Below are positions 1 to 9,627 of a DNA stretch of 64,000 nucleotides, piece after piece. The position numbers and the translations under genes were made by a program. The stretch lies in the NCBI RefSeq assembly GCF_001690495.1, contig NZ_LZGS01000035.1, positions 496,001 to 560,000 on the forward strand, read 5' to 3'. The notes beneath the pieces were generated by a model. That model ran no database searches. It was not told the DNA's origin and was given only the letters and a program-made list of their open reading frames with translations. Source of the stretch: Gilliamella sp. App4-10 (GTDB taxonomy: Bacteria; Pseudomonadota; Gammaproteobacteria; Enterobacterales; Orbaceae). Numbering within the stretch: position 1 is the first letter of the stretch; each line of letters starts with the position of its first letter.

Positions 1-65
1 TATTAAGGCAAATTTAAAAACAACTAATCTCATATTTTTTTATTGTATTTTATAAAAAATCAATA

Positions 66-86
66 TTATGATTGATAATCATTTTT
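66..86. promoter_or_regulatory. Possible Fur box upstream of the lipoprotein operon
   Basis: The core GATAATCATT at 74-83 matches one half of the Fur consensus exactly, while the other half matches poorly (about 13 of 19 positions overall). It lies about 75 bases before the first lipoprotein start. The flanks are almost pure A/T, so a chance match is possible. Confidence 0.3.
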
Positions 87-159
87 AATCATATATTATT
101 TGCAGTTAAAATTTGAAATAATCCGGTAAATGAAAAGTAAAAATAAAGGACAAAAAAGA

Positions 160-831
160 ATGAATATAAAACAATTAATAGGAATAATGATAACCAGTAG
201 TTTATTATTTGGCTGTGCTAAAGAGTCTTCAAGATCTGTTGAATTACCAACAGTAAATAGCTATCGCTCTGAATATCAAGGTCTAAAAACGAATATTGCT
301 ATAGGTAAATTCGAGAATCGCTCTAATTACCAAAATGGTATTTTTTCTGATGGTGTAGATAGACTCGGTAATCAATCTAAAACTTTATTAATTAGTCATT
401 TACAGCAAACTAATCACTTTAATGTATTAGATAGAACCAATATGCAAGAATTAGCGACTGAAGCGAAATATAGAAAGCAGCAACAAAAAGTGATAGGTGC
501 TAATTATATTATCTCAGGAGATGTGACTGAATTTGGCCGCAAAGAAGTTGGAGATCACCAATTATGGGGCATTCTTGGTAAAGGTAAACAACAAGTTGCT
601 TATGCCAAAGTTACTTTAAATATTATTGACATACAAACAACTCAAGTTGCTTATTCGGTACAAGGAGCTGGGGAGTATAATTTATCAAATCGTGAAATAC
701 TTGGTTTTGGAGGTAAAGCTGGTTATGACTCAACTCTTAATGGCAAAGTACTAGATTTAGCGATTCGAGAAGCTGTTAATAATTTAATTAATGGATTGGA
801 TAATGGTACATGGAAACCCGTAACTAAGTAA
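160..831 (+). CDS. CsgG/HfaB-family lipoprotein
   Basis: Predicted outer-membrane lipoprotein of the CsgG/HfaB family, whose founding member forms the curli secretion pore. The ATG at 160 is chosen over the in-frame ATG at 130 because AAAGGA lies 9 bases upstream and a normal lipoprotein signal follows: short basic N-terminus, hydrophobic stretch, lipobox LLFGC with the lipidated Cys about residue 19 of this start. The mature part carries the family pattern of an Ile-Ala-Ile-Gly-Lys-Phe strand, a region on regulation of an unidentified ligand, and the segment GANYIISGDVTEFGRK. No curli genes are nearby. The next two genes are DUF4810 and DUF799 lipoproteins, the same trio as Neisseria NMB1164-1162 (from memory). 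The role is unknown; envelope assembly or transport is inferred. Confidence 0.85.
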   Translation: MNIKQLIGIMITSSLLFGCAKESSRSVELPTVNSYRSEYQGLKTNIAIGKFENRSNYQNGIFSDGVDRLGNQSKTLLISHLQQTNHFNVLDRTNMQELATEAKYRKQQQKVIGANYIISGDVTEFGRKEVGDHQLWGILGKGKQQVAYAKVTLNIIDIQTTQVAYSVQGAGEYNLSNREILGFGGKAGYDSTLNGKVLDLAIREAVNNLINGLDNGTWKPVTK

Positions 832-860
832 AAATTACAATTAATGATATAAGGATCATA

Positions 861-1226
861 ATGATGTTAAAAAAACAATGTTTTGTACATTTATTATTCA
901 TGGGGATGCTATTATTTTTGAATGGTTGCCAATCATCTCCTAAAACTATTTATTATTGGGATGATTATCAAGAGAATCTTTATAACTATACTCAATCTGA
1001 CAAAACTGGACATGCTGAACAAATTCAATCATTAGAACATATTATTGAAAAAGCAAAATCAGCAAATAAGCCAGTTCCGCCAGGACTGCATGCACACTTA
1101 GGTCTATTATATTCAACTGTAGGAAAAAAAGATAAAGCATTTGAACACTTTGAAGCAGAAAAATTGCTCTTCCCTGAATCAAAAAGCTTTATTGATTTTA
1201 TTGAACAAAAATATCAAGGACATTAA
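861..1226 (+). CDS. DUF4810 lipoprotein
   Basis: Small lipoprotein of about 120 residues with a basic N-terminus, a hydrophobic core and lipobox FLNGC near residue 23, so it should be lipid-anchored. The mature part begins with a YYWDDYQENLYNY-like segment typical of DUF4810. It continues with a helical, TPR-like section (LGLLYSTVGKKDKAFEHFEAEK) that suggests protein binding. AAGGA lies 5 bases before the ATG at 861 and 8 before the second ATG at 864; either could be used. It sits 29 bases after the CsgG-like gene and 3 before the DUF799 gene, so the three are almost certainly co-transcribed and probably act together. Function unknown. Confidence 0.8.
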   Translation: MMLKKQCFVHLLFMGMLLFLNGCQSSPKTIYYWDDYQENLYNYTQSDKTGHAEQIQSLEHIIEKAKSANKPVPPGLHAHLGLLYSTVGKKDKAFEHFEAEKLLFPESKSFIDFIEQKYQGH

Positions 1227-1229
1227 TCA

Positions 1230-1898
1230 ATGAATAATAAATTTACTGCGCTAGCAGGAACTATATTTGCACTTTTCATGCTAGTAGGTTGTGCAACAAA
1301 TAAAAAAGACTATGACTATACAGCATTTGAAGAAAGTAAACCTACCTCTATTTTGGTATTATTACCTACTAATCATTCAAACGAAATCAATGCGAGTTAC
1401 GGAGTATTGTCTCAAGTCACATTGCCTTTAGCTGAAGCAGGATATTATGTTTTTCCTGTTAATTTAACCAATGAAGTGTTTAAACAAAATGGTTTCACTA
1501 TTGCTGATGATATTCATTCGGTCACTTTAACAAAGTTACAACAAATTTTTAATCCTGATGCGGTGTTATATCTAAAAATAATAAATTATGGAACTAATTA
1601 TCAGATTATACAGAGTGATACTCGTGTTACATTAGAAGCGAAGTTAGTAGATGTTCAAACTTCTAAAGTAATTTGGACTGGTACTGCATCTGCATCAAGT
1701 ACTGAAAACCAACAATCGAGCAATAGCCTAATTAGCACGTTACTTTCAGCTGCAATTACACAAATTAGTGATACCGTTAGAGATCATAGTGTGACAATAT
1801 CCGGATTAGCGGCAGCGAGATTATTTACACCTCATCCAATAAAATATAATGGTATTTTATATGGTCCTTATGCTAATACCACCAAATTAGATCAATAG
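1230..1898 (+). CDS. DUF799 (GNA1162-family) lipoprotein
   Basis: Third gene of the lipoprotein operon, starting 3 bases after the previous stop. The N-terminus is a lipoprotein signal with lipobox LVGCA at about residue 21. The mature region resembles the DUF799 family, which includes the meningococcal antigen GNA1162: a beta strand ILVLLPTN, the segment PLAEAGYYVFPVNLTNEVFKQNG, then a Val-Asp-Val-Gln-Thr strand close to IWTGTASAS. The fold is related to the TolB-N/CsgG-type anticodon-binding-like domain (family knowledge). Location should be the outer membrane. The operon pattern implies a joint function with the CsgG-like and DUF4810 partners; no experiment-based role is known to me. Confidence 0.82.
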   Translation: MNNKFTALAGTIFALFMLVGCATNKKDYDYTAFEESKPTSILVLLPTNHSNEINASYGVLSQVTLPLAEAGYYVFPVNLTNEVFKQNGFTIADDIHSVTLTKLQQIFNPDAVLYLKIINYGTNYQIIQSDTRVTLEAKLVDVQTSKVIWTGTASASSTENQQSSNSLISTLLSAAITQISDTVRDHSVTISGLAAARLFTPHPIKYNGILYGPYANTTKLDQ

Positions 1899-1943
1899 TT
1901 ATTTATTAATATAAACAATATCTATTCTAAAAAGGTAGATTTT

Positions 1944-1964
1944 AGGCGGTATAAATTGCCGCCT
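1944..1964. terminator. Hairpin after the lipoprotein operon (weak terminator)
   Basis: AGGCGG and CCGCCT arms (6 bp) with a 9-base loop lie 46 bases after the DUF799 stop. No T-run follows on the plus strand, so intrinsic termination would be weak. Confidence 0.35.
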
Positions 1965-2084
1965 GATTACTAGTTAATAATTTGTATTCATATTTCTAAA
2001 CACTAACAAATCAATACGTAAGCAGATAGAATTAATTAGTTGTTTTGCTATTTTAACTATTCTATTTTGTCAGTTCTATCTTAA

Positions 2085-2973
2085 CAACCACGGGTTATCA
2101 AAATAACCATTCGTTATCTGTTCATCAATATTAAACAAGTTCAGCAATAGACTGGTGTTTCAGTAGCCGTTGTCGTTGACGACACTTGGGAGCATGCTTT
2201 TTTCTATACTATATCGGCCTGTTATGGCTGGCGGCATTAGTGAGGGTGTATTACAATTATTTAACGGCTACAGCAATATTCTTAATCAAGTTTATGATTC
2301 ATTTATTAGAGCATTAATTCTTGCAACGGTCGTGGGTAACTTTTTTTGCTATTACCTTTACTACCATAATGAGCCGAATTGGTGAAGTGAAACCACACTT
2401 AAGCGGTCATGGACAATTAATTTGATGGATTAGCTGTTGCTTTAAAAGAAGACAAAACGCCATTAAATGCTAGCGCTATGAGTGGCGCAGTGATGATTTT
2501 AGCCACATTATTTATCTTTGGTATGATTTTAGCAAAGATTACTCATTTTCCTAGCCCAGTATTAATGATTATTATTACAGCTATTGTAAAATATTTCCGT
2601 TTACGATTAGAAAGCGTGAAGAGTGGATGTCAGCAATGGTATGAATTTATCTCTGGTAATTTTACTTTTCCTCTCATAGCTGGATTAGGTTTGTTATATA
2701 TTGACTTGGGCAGTGATGTTAATGTATTAACTATCTTTTATTTTATTACAATTATTTCAGTCGTGTTTACCATTTCTATGACAGGTTTTGTTTGTAGTTT
2801 TTCTTAAAAAGGTATCCATGTCAAAGCAGTATGGGCGGAACTGGCGATGTAGCAACACTATCTACTGCAAATCGAATGAACCTAAAGCCTTTTGTTTTGC
2901 ACAAATAACTCGTTTAGGCGGTGCGTTAATGGTTATTAGCACCATAGCAATATTACATTACCTACTTATGTGA
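2085..2973 (+). pseudogene. Decayed 2-hydroxycarboxylate transporter (CitS/MaeP family)
   Basis: Three reading frames joined in order give the C-terminal two thirds of a 2-hydroxycarboxylate:Na+ symporter. At 2170 comes a segment with MAGGISEGVLQL and GYSNILNQ, matching the family signature before the first pore loop. At about 2340-2800 come SRIGEVKPHLSGHGQL, AVMILATLFIFGMILAK and QWYEFISGNFTFPLIAGLGLLYI. At 2788-2973 comes the closing QITRLGGALMVIS stretch. At least two frameshifts are needed and roughly the first third of the usual 430-450 residues is missing. It lies directly before an intact malic enzyme, so it was probably the malate (or citrate) importer of that locus. It cannot make a working transporter. 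Confidence 0.85.
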
Positions 2974-3095
2974 TAAAAAAAGAAATAAGACATTATGAGA
3001 AATTAGATTACATTTTAAAATGAAAAGATATATGAATACATAACATTAGAAAAGTGGATTAAATATATATTAAAAATAATTTGAAAGGAATAATT

Positions 3096-4250
3096 ATGAC
3101 AACAGTTCAAGAAAAAGCATTAGCAATTAGTAAACAAATGCATGGAAAATTAGAAATTCGTTCAAAAGTACCAGTAAATTCTATGGTAGATCTGAGTATC
3201 GCTTATACCCCTGGCGTGGCAGCAGTCTGTACAGAAATAGCTAAAAATCCAGCATCTGTTTACGAATATACAAGTAAACGTAATTTAGTTGCAGTTATCA
3301 CTGATGGCTCAGCGGTATTAGGACTTGGCAATATTGGACCAGAGGCAGCTATTCCTGTAATGGAAGGCAAAGCAATATTATTCAAACAATTTGCTAATGT
3401 AGATGCCGTTCCTTTATCATTAAACACACAAGATCCTGATGAACTGGTTAAACTTATTGCTGCATTAGCACCTTCTTTTGGTGGTATTAATCTTGAAGAT
3501 ATTAGTGCGCCACGATGTTTTGAAATTGAAAAACGTTTGCAAGAAATATTAGATATACCAGTATTTCATGACGATCAACATGGTACGGCTATTGTTGTAT
3601 TAGCGGCATTATACAATGCATTAAAAGTTGCAGGCAAAAAGATTGAGTCGACTAAGATTGTTATAAATGGCGGAGGCGCTGCAGGCTTAGCTATTGCTGA
3701 CATGTTATTAGCAGCTGGTGTAACCAATTTAAAAGTGGTCGATAAAGTTGGTATTTTATCTGAAGATAATAATTCATTACCACCGCATCATTTAGCAATG
3801 GCTAAAAGAACCAATTGTGAAAAACAAAAGGGCACATTAGAAGATGCTATTAAAGGAGCTGATGTTTTTATTGGAGTTTCAGCACCAGGCGTATTAAAGG
3901 CTGAATGGGTTGCAACGATGGCAGAAAAATCGATTATTTTTGCAATGGCTAATCCAACACCTGAAATATTTCCAGAAGAAGCAAAAGCTGCAGGGGCTTA
4001 TATTGTCGGTACTGGTCGTAGTGATTATCCAAATCAAATTAATAATGTATTGGCATTCCCAGGAATTTTTAGAGGAGCTTTGGATGCGAGAGCCAAAAAT
4101 ATTACTTTAGGAATGCAATTAGCCGCAGCCAGAGGTTTAGCAAGTATTGTACCTGACGATAAATTATCAGTAGAATGCATATTACCTAATGCTTTTGAAC
4201 CCAATGTTGCCAAAGTTGTGGCTGAAAGCGTAAAAAATGCGGCAAAATAA
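3096..4250 (+). CDS. maeE: Malic enzyme, short form (malate to pyruvate)
   Basis: Oxidatively decarboxylates malate to pyruvate and CO2 with NAD(P)+. The ATG at 3096 is chosen because AAAGGA lies 6 bases upstream; an upstream TTG at 3081 is part of that ribosome-binding region. The 384 residues match the short bacterial malic enzymes: catalytic Tyr in AYTPG (residue 37), Lys in MEGKAILFK (92), metal ligands in NLEDISAPRCFEIE and the FHDDQHGTA motif (158-166), then a Rossmann nucleotide-binding motif INGGGAAGLAIA near 193-204. The neighbours are a broken 2-hydroxycarboxylate transporter upstream and a broken CitB-type two-component system downstream, the arrangement of malate-fermentation loci such as Lactobacillus casei maePE-maeKR (from memory). 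The enzyme itself shows no damage. Cofactor preference cannot be read with certainty. Confidence 0.93.
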   Translation: MTTVQEKALAISKQMHGKLEIRSKVPVNSMVDLSIAYTPGVAAVCTEIAKNPASVYEYTSKRNLVAVITDGSAVLGLGNIGPEAAIPVMEGKAILFKQFANVDAVPLSLNTQDPDELVKLIAALAPSFGGINLEDISAPRCFEIEKRLQEILDIPVFHDDQHGTAIVVLAALYNALKVAGKKIESTKIVINGGGAAGLAIADMLLAAGVTNLKVVDKVGILSEDNNSLPPHHLAMAKRTNCEKQKGTLEDAIKGADVFIGVSAPGVLKAEWVATMAEKSIIFAMANPTPEIFPEEAKAAGAYIVGTGRSDYPNQINNVLAFPGIFRGALDARAKNITLGMQLAAARGLASIVPDDKLSVECILPNAFEPNVAKVVAESVKNAAK

Positions 4251-4285
4251 GTGTATTATTTTATTAGTTAAGTTGTATTAATAAT

Positions 4286-4325
4286 AAATCTGCTAATTAC
4301 CATTTTATTAGCAGATTTATTTATT
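4286..4325 (+). terminator. Terminator of the malic enzyme gene
   Basis: A perfect 12-bp stem, AAATCTGCTAAT (4286-4297) with ATTAGCAGATTT (4307-4318), and a 9-base loop, followed by a T/A-rich run ATTTATTATT, 36 bases after the stop. Confidence 0.8.
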
Positions 4326-4372
4326 ATTAGGTGAATATAAATTCACTGCATTGCTATCGAAAGAGCTATTAA

Positions 4373-4589
4373 ATGAAATACCTTTTAAATCGATTAACAC
4401 TTAAATATCAGTTTATCTGCTTGTTCTTTTTTTGGTTTTTATCTTATCAACTATTACTAAAAATATATTTATTATTCAATTGTTAATAATGAATATTTAC
4501 AGGCTTTTCGTCAACAAGTTGAAAATATCGCTAATATTATCTCTTCATCAAATAATATAATAAAAAGCATACAAACACCTATATCTTAA
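4373..4589 (+). pseudogene. Remnant of a CitA/DcuS-type sensor kinase
   Basis: The ATG at 4373 opens MKYLLNRLTLKYQF followed by a hydrophobic first membrane helix, then stops. In another frame the text continues NNEYLQAFRQQVENIANIISSSNN, which fits the start of the periplasmic PAS sensor domain of CitA/DcuS kinases. Everything beyond, including the kinase domain, is gone; the next readable unit is the response regulator at 4683. Two frames and stops make this non-functional. Assignment rests on the N-terminal architecture and on the CitB-like regulator that follows, so the exact family is inferred. Confidence 0.6.
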
Positions 4590-4682
4590 AATTTAGCTTT
4601 TCTCCAAATTGAAACCGAATAAACACGAATATTAACGCAAGTTTAAAGTATTATTACCACTTATATAGGGAAAAAGAGATTC

Positions 4683-5365
4683 ATGGTTGATGTTTTAATG
4701 GTTGAAGACGACCCTATAGTGGTAGAGCTTAATAAAAAATACATATAAATGGTTCCCGGTTTTAATTTAATGCTAATGTCAGTAATGGTGAACAAGCTCT
4801 ACATTATATTCATGACAATCATATTGATTTAGTCCTATTTGACGTATTTATGCCAAAACTCAATGGGATAGAATTATTGCAGCACATTCACATTAGTTAC
4901 TCCAAAATTGATATTATATGGTAATTGCCGCTTGTAAAACCAATGAGTTCAAACTGCACAGCATTTAGGTTTGATTGATTATATTGTAAAATCTTTCACT
5001 TTTGAGCGATTACGAACTGCATTGATTTCCTATCAAGAACGCATACGGTTGTTATCATCATCCAAAATATTCAACCTACATCAACTAGATGATCGGATTT
5101 TTGCCAAACCAGCTTATTATAACAAAGGGTTACCTAAAGGTATCGATAATCAAGCCTTACACAACGTTCAAGATGTTATTCTTCAATGTAATTGCGATTT
5201 TCCCATGAGTAACATAGTTGAGTTAATTTCGTTATCTCGTATATCGAAAAATACCTTGATTAATTTGAGGAACTCGACGAGCTTAAAAAGCATTTGACGT
5301 ACCTATTTATTGGTAGACCTGTCAAACGTTATATTTATCAAAATATAAATTATAATCTCACATAA
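4683..5365 (+). pseudogene. Decayed CitB/DcuR-family response regulator
   Basis: Frames combine into a receiver domain and a CitB-type output domain. MVDVLMVEDDPIVVELNKKYI is readable from 4683 and ends at a TAA. Another frame restores DLVLFDVFMPKLNGIELLQHI with the phospho-acceptor Asp. Then VDYIVKSFTFERLRTALISYQERI appears from about 4970, and a final frame gives the GRPVKRYIYQ end that is typical of the family, with stop at 5365. At least three disruptions occur. Such regulators switch on malate or citrate genes in response to the partner kinase. Its loss, with loss of kinase and transporter, indicates that regulated malate uptake at this locus is dead. Confidence 0.82.
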
Positions 5366-5483
5366 AGCACATTAATTATAATTATTTTGCATCCATAAAA
5401 TTAGAATTTCTAAACAAGAAATATTTTTATTAAGAAAGTATGATAAGCATAAAATAAAGAATATTTAGATAGATAAATTATTT

Positions 5484-6071
5484 TTACATAGTTATCTCAT
5501 CTAGTGATAAGCTAAAGCTTGGAGTAAAAACGTCTAAAAAGTAGTTCATTTCGGGACTATTACGTTCAGCTAAAGTCTTTTTTAAACGTTGTTCGGCCAA
5601 TTTAAATTCATTATTACCTGCACTCAATTCTTCAATAGTTTTAAGATAGGCACATAATGCGTCAGCCTGTTTTACGATGCTTTTTTCTGCTTCATCATAA
5701 AAATCATCATCGATTAATGCTCTAAAATCATCTTGTAACTCTTTAGGTAGCATATTAATAAGTTTATGTTGTGCTATTTTTTCAATCTTTTTATATTCAA
5801 CCGTGATTTGCGGATTATAATACTTTGTAGGTGTTGGTAGATCACCGGTTATGACTTCTGAAACATCATGATACATTGCCAATAATGCAATTCGCTCGGG
5901 ATTAACATTACCATTAAATTTCTTATTTTTAATTATTGCTAAAGCATGTGCCACAAAAGCAACTTGTAAGCTGTGCTCTGATACATTTTCAGTTCTTAAA
6001 TTACGCATTAAAGGCCAACGGTTAATTAGTTTTAATCGTGATAAATGAGCAAAAAAATGGCTATTATTCAT
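5484..6071 (-). CDS. yfbR: 5'-deoxynucleotidase YfbR (HD domain)
   Basis: Cytosolic metal-dependent phosphohydrolase that removes the 5'-phosphate of deoxynucleoside monophosphates. The 195 residues (E. coli about 199) start [22 protein letters not shown], as in YfbR. The HD-domain metal ligands are visible as His in [10 protein letters not shown] (about residue 33), His-Asp in [16 protein letters not shown] (68-69), and a late Asp in [10 protein letters not shown]. It lies downstream of lpxC on the same strand, but a terminator separates them, so it is probably its own transcription unit. Confidence 0.93.
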   Translation of the reverse strand: MNNSHFFAHLSRLKLINRWPLMRNLRTENVSEHSLQVAFVAHALAIIKNKKFNGNVNPERIALLAMYHDVSEVITGDLPTPTKYYNPQITVEYKKIEKIAQHKLINMLPKELQDDFRALIDDDFYDEAEKSIVKQADALCAYLKTIEELSAGNNEFKLAEQRLKKTLAERNSPEMNYFLDVFTPSFSLSLDEITM

Positions 6072-6097
6072 GTTATTATCTCTTCAATATAAAATAA

Positions 6098-6123
6098 AAA
6101 CGCTCCCATTAAAAATAGGAGCG
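6098..6123 (-). terminator. Terminator after lpxC
   Basis: Read on the minus strand, arms CGCTCC and GGAGCG are followed by TTTTTATTTT. It closes the dcw-lpxC transcription unit 33 bases after the lpxC stop. Confidence 0.82.
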
Positions 6124-6155
6124 CCTATAATATGAAACAATATTACTTTGTGATT

Positions 6156-7070
6156 TTACGCTAGAATAAGCTGTTGGGTACCCAACGCAAGTGGCACTGT
6201 TTGCTCTTCTGTAAATGTCACATATTCCCATGCATCTTGTTTCGCCAATAATGCTTGTAATAATTGATTATTCAATGCATGACCTGATTTATAACAAATT
6301 ACTTCACCAATCATATTATGACCACTCATATATAAATCGCCGATAGTATCAAGCATTTTGTGGCGTACAAACTCATCTTCAAAACGCAAACCATCTTCAT
6401 TAAGCACTTTATAATCATCAACCACAATTGCACAATCTAAGCTACCACCTAAGCACAAGCCTTTAGACTGTAACGCTTCAATATCACGCATAAAACCAAA
6501 AGTTCTTGCGCGACTGATCTGACGAATGAATGATTCAGACGAAAAATCTAATTGGTAACGTTGCGAACTACTATCGATAGCTGGATGATGAAAATCAATA
6601 GTAAAATCTAATCTAAAACCACTATAAGGTCTTACTTCTGCCCATTTATCACCATTTTCAACTCGAACTGTCTCTTTTACGCGTAAAAACCTTTTCAGCG
6701 CGTTTTGTTCAGCAATACCAGCATCAAGTAATAAATAAACAAATGGGCTTGCGCTACCATCCATTATTGGTATTTCAGGAGCATTAACCTCGATAATGAT
6801 ATTATCAATACCAAACCCAGCTAAAGCAGAATTAATATGCTCAACAGTCGAAATACGAACATTGTCTTCGTTTATTAAACAAGTACAAAGCATTGTATCA
6901 CGTACAGATTTTGCATCCACAGGAAAATCTACATGTGGATTTAGATCAGTACGACGATAAATAATACCTGTATTTTCAGGCGCAGGGCGCAATATCAAAG
7001 TAACCTTCTTGCCAGTATGTAAACCAACACCAGTTGCTTGAATAGTCTTTTTTAATGTTCTTTGTTTCAC
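6156..7070 (-). CDS. lpxC: UDP-3-O-acyl-N-acetylglucosamine deacetylase
   Basis: Zinc amidase of lipid A synthesis; carries out the committed step, removing acetate from UDP-3-O-acyl-GlcNAc. The 304 residues (E. coli 305) start [22 protein letters not shown]. Zinc ligands are visible as His in [12 protein letters not shown] (about 78) and the pair in [12 protein letters not shown] (His about 237, Asp about 241). The catalytic His lies in [14 protein letters not shown]. It is last in the dcw cluster after ftsZ, the usual enterobacterial order, and has its own terminator. In E. coli the level is set by FtsH proteolysis through the C-terminal tail; here the tail ends [10 protein letters not shown]. 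Confidence 0.97.
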   Translation of the reverse strand: MKQRTLKKTIQATGVGLHTGKKVTLILRPAPENTGIIYRRTDLNPHVDFPVDAKSVRDTMLCTCLINEDNVRISTVEHINSALAGFGIDNIIIEVNAPEIPIMDGSASPFVYLLLDAGIAEQNALKRFLRVKETVRVENGDKWAEVRPYSGFRLDFTIDFHHPAIDSSSQRYQLDFSSESFIRQISRARTFGFMRDIEALQSKGLCLGGSLDCAIVVDDYKVLNEDGLRFEDEFVRHKMLDTIGDLYMSGHNMIGEVICYKSGHALNNQLLQALLAKQDAWEYVTFTEEQTVPLALGTQQLILA

Positions 7071-7131
7071 TTTGCACCTACTTTTTGTTTGCGACTATTG
7101 ATTTTGACAATAAAAAATCAAATAAGTTCAT

Positions 7132-8271
7132 TTAATTCGCTTGCTTACGTATGAAAGCTGGAATATCTAAAATTTTATGATCTTCAAGAGAAGAGGCTGT
7201 TGGTTCATTAACAACCTTAGCCAATTTATCTTCTTGTTGTACCAATGTATTACTTTGAGAAAATAATTCATTATGTGATACAGGTTTAGGTATTTTGACT
7301 TCTGAACGTCTATCCATACCAATACCGGTTGCAACCACTGTTACTCGAATTTCATCAGACATATCAGGATCAAACGTTGTACCTACAACAACAGTAGCAT
7401 TGTCAGAAGCAAATGCTCTAACTGTACTACCTACTGTTTCAAACTCTTCTAAACCAAGATCTAAACCAGCTGTTACATTTACTAATACGCCTCGAGCACC
7501 CGATAAATCGATATCTTCAAGTAATGGACTAGAAATTGCCATTTCAGCGGCTTCTTCTGCACGATTATCACCACTAGCTCGACCAGATCCCATCATCGCA
7601 TACCCCATTTCAGACATCACCGTTCTTACATCGGCGAAGTCGACATTGATATGACCTGGTTTAGTAATAAGCTCAGCAATACCTTGCACAGCACCTTTTA
7701 AAACACCATTAGCGGCGGCAAAAGCGTCCAGTAATTTAACACCACGACCTAACACTTTTAATAACTTATCATTTGGAATAGTAATCAGTGAATCGACATG
7801 TTTTGCTAATTCAGAAATACCTTGCTCCGCAAAAGCCATACGCTTTTTGCCCTCAAAGCCAAAAGGTTTAGTGACAACAGCAACAGTCAAAATACCTAAT
7901 TCTTTTGCTATTTCCGCAACAACTGGGGCAGCACCAGTGCCTGTGCCTCCTCCCATTCCTGCTGCGATGAAAACCATATCGGCGCCTTCAATAGCACTAC
8001 GGATAACCTCACGATCTTCTTCAGCAGAATTCCTTCCAACTTCAGGGTTAGCACCTGCGCCAAGTCCTTTAGTAACATTAGTACCGATTTGAATAGTTTG
8101 ACCTACCTTAATTCTTTTCAATGCCTGCGCATCGGTATTTGCCGCAAAAAATTCAACACCCTCAATATGCTCAGCAATCATATGCTCGACAGCATTACCT
8201 CCGCCACCACCGACACCAATAACTTTAATGACTGCTGCTGGTTCATCATCTGCAACCATAGGCTCAAACAT
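7132..8271 (-). CDS. ftsZ: Cell division GTPase FtsZ
   Basis: Tubulin-like GTPase that polymerises into the Z ring at mid-cell. It has 379 residues. The N-terminal GTPase domain shows [13 protein letters not shown] (about 20-32) and the tubulin signature [11 protein letters not shown] (near 107). The T7-loop metal/catalytic region reads [16 protein letters not shown]. The variable linker is short, and the last residues [12 protein letters not shown] form the conserved C-terminal peptide that binds FtsA, ZipA and MinC. It follows ftsA by 81 bases and precedes lpxC. Antisense open frames in this gene are shadows of its codon bias. Confidence 0.98.
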   Translation of the reverse strand: MFEPMVADDEPAAVIKVIGVGGGGGNAVEHMIAEHIEGVEFFAANTDAQALKRIKVGQTIQIGTNVTKGLGAGANPEVGRNSAEEDREVIRSAIEGADMVFIAAGMGGGTGTGAAPVVAEIAKELGILTVAVVTKPFGFEGKKRMAFAEQGISELAKHVDSLITIPNDKLLKVLGRGVKLLDAFAAANGVLKGAVQGIAELITKPGHINVDFADVRTVMSEMGYAMMGSGRASGDNRAEEAAEMAISSPLLEDIDLSGARGVLVNVTAGLDLGLEEFETVGSTVRAFASDNATVVVGTTFDPDMSDEIRVTVVATGIGMDRRSEVKIPKPVSHNELFSQSNTLVQQEDKLAKVVNEPTASSLEDHKILDIPAFIRKQAN

Positions 8272-8352
8272 AACTTATCTCCAAATTTACGATCTGCGAA
8301 CATTGTACAGATAATCGTCTACAATGTCCACGAAGTTCTTGAAATATATTAG

Positions 8353-9606
8353 CTAAAATTCTTTTTTAAACCAACCGGTCAATCGTTTAGCTATCCCTTT
8401 TAATGATGATTTATCACTATCTTTAGCTTCATCATTTAATAAACTCTGTTTCCCATAATGTAATAACCCTATAGTTGTTGAACAATAAGGTTTTTGCACA
8501 TAGTCGGTTAAGCCAGATATATTTAATGGCTGCCCAATACGAACTTGATTTTGGAAAACTTTTTCAGCGCACTCTACCATCCCTTTTATTTGAGCTGCAC
8601 CACCAGTTAATACAATACCTGCTGCCAATTGATATTTAACATTTTGTTTTTTTAGTTCTTCTTGCAATACAAGTAATTCTTTTTGTACTAATGAAAGAAG
8701 CTCTGAATAACGAGGTTCAATTACATCAGTAAGAGTTTGTCTTTGTAATGAACGAGACGGCCTTCCTCCAACACTTGGTACATCAATGACTTCATCTTTA
8801 CCAATTAGCGAACCTACAGCACATCCATAACGAATCTTAATATTTTCAGCATCCATTGGCGGTGCGCCAAACGCATAAGCAATATCACTAGTAACAACAT
8901 TGCCAGCATAAGGAATGACAACAGAATGACGTAAAGCACCACCAGTATATACTGTCACATCCATTGTGCCGCCACCTATATCAATTACGCAAACACCTAA
9001 TTCTTTTTCATCATCCGTTAAAACTGCATAGCTAGAAGCCAATCCAGAAAAAATAAGTTGATCCACTTTCAATCCGCAACGTTCGACTGCTTTAACAATA
9101 TTTCTTGCCATATCATTATGACAGGTGACTAAATGAACTTTAGCCTTCATTCTTACTCCGGATAAGCCAATAGGATTTTTAATTCCTTCTTGCAAATCGA
9201 TAGAATATTCTTGCGCAATGACATGCAAAATACGGTGCTCATCTAAAATTCTGACTGATTTTGCTGTATGAACAACATTGTCGACATCCTCTGCGGTTAC
9301 TTCTTCATCCGCTATTGGTACCATACCTATTTCATTTTGGCAGCGGATATGTTTACCTGAAAGACTTAAATATACTGAAGATATTTGGCAATCAGCCATT
9401 AATTCAGCTTGATCAACCGCACGTTGAATTGATTTCACGACAGACTCAAGATCGTTCACACCACCTTTATCTACCCCTTTTGATGGGCAGTGTCCCACAC
9501 CAATAATATTAACAATACCATCAGGAAGAACTTCACCAACAAGAGCGAGTACTTTGGATGTACCTACTTCTAATCCAACGACCAATTTTTTTTCTGTTGC
9601 TTTCAT
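8353..9606 (-). CDS. ftsA: Cell division protein FtsA (actin-like membrane anchor)
   Basis: Actin-fold ATPase that ties FtsZ filaments to the membrane and recruits later division proteins. It has 417 residues. It opens with the phosphate-1 motif VVGLEVGTSKVLALVGE, shows the phosphate-2 motif CVIDIGGGTMDVTVYTGG near residue 206, and the adenosine motif IVLTGGAAQIKGM near 340. The C-terminus is an amphipathic membrane-targeting helix, RLTGWFKKEF, close to that of E. coli. It lies between ftsQ (21-base gap) and ftsZ and is co-transcribed with them. Confidence 0.97.
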   Translation of the reverse strand: MKATEKKLVVGLEVGTSKVLALVGEVLPDGIVNIIGVGHCPSKGVDKGGVNDLESVVKSIQRAVDQAELMADCQISSVYLSLSGKHIRCQNEIGMVPIADEEVTAEDVDNVVHTAKSVRILDEHRILHVIAQEYSIDLQEGIKNPIGLSGVRMKAKVHLVTCHNDMARNIVKAVERCGLKVDQLIFSGLASSYAVLTDDEKELGVCVIDIGGGTMDVTVYTGGALRHSVVIPYAGNVVTSDIAYAFGAPPMDAENIKIRYGCAVGSLIGKDEVIDVPSVGGRPSRSLQRQTLTDVIEPRYSELLSLVQKELLVLQEELKKQNVKYQLAAGIVLTGGAAQIKGMVECAEKVFQNQVRIGQPLNISGLTDYVQKPYCSTTIGLLHYGKQSLLNDEAKDSDKSSLKGIAKRLTGWFKKEF

Positions 9607-9627
9607 ACTTCAGCCTTAATTTATTCC

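Noticed and set aside
3910-4110. Short open frame inside the malic enzyme gene
   Set aside because: Different frame of a clearly intact gene, no ribosome-binding site, composition not protein-like.
7295-8352. Open frames antisense to ftsZ (for example 7295-7654 and 7847-8092)
   Set aside because: Ser/Pro/Thr/Ile-rich translations without any family pattern, exactly opposite a highly conserved gene; shadows of its codon bias.
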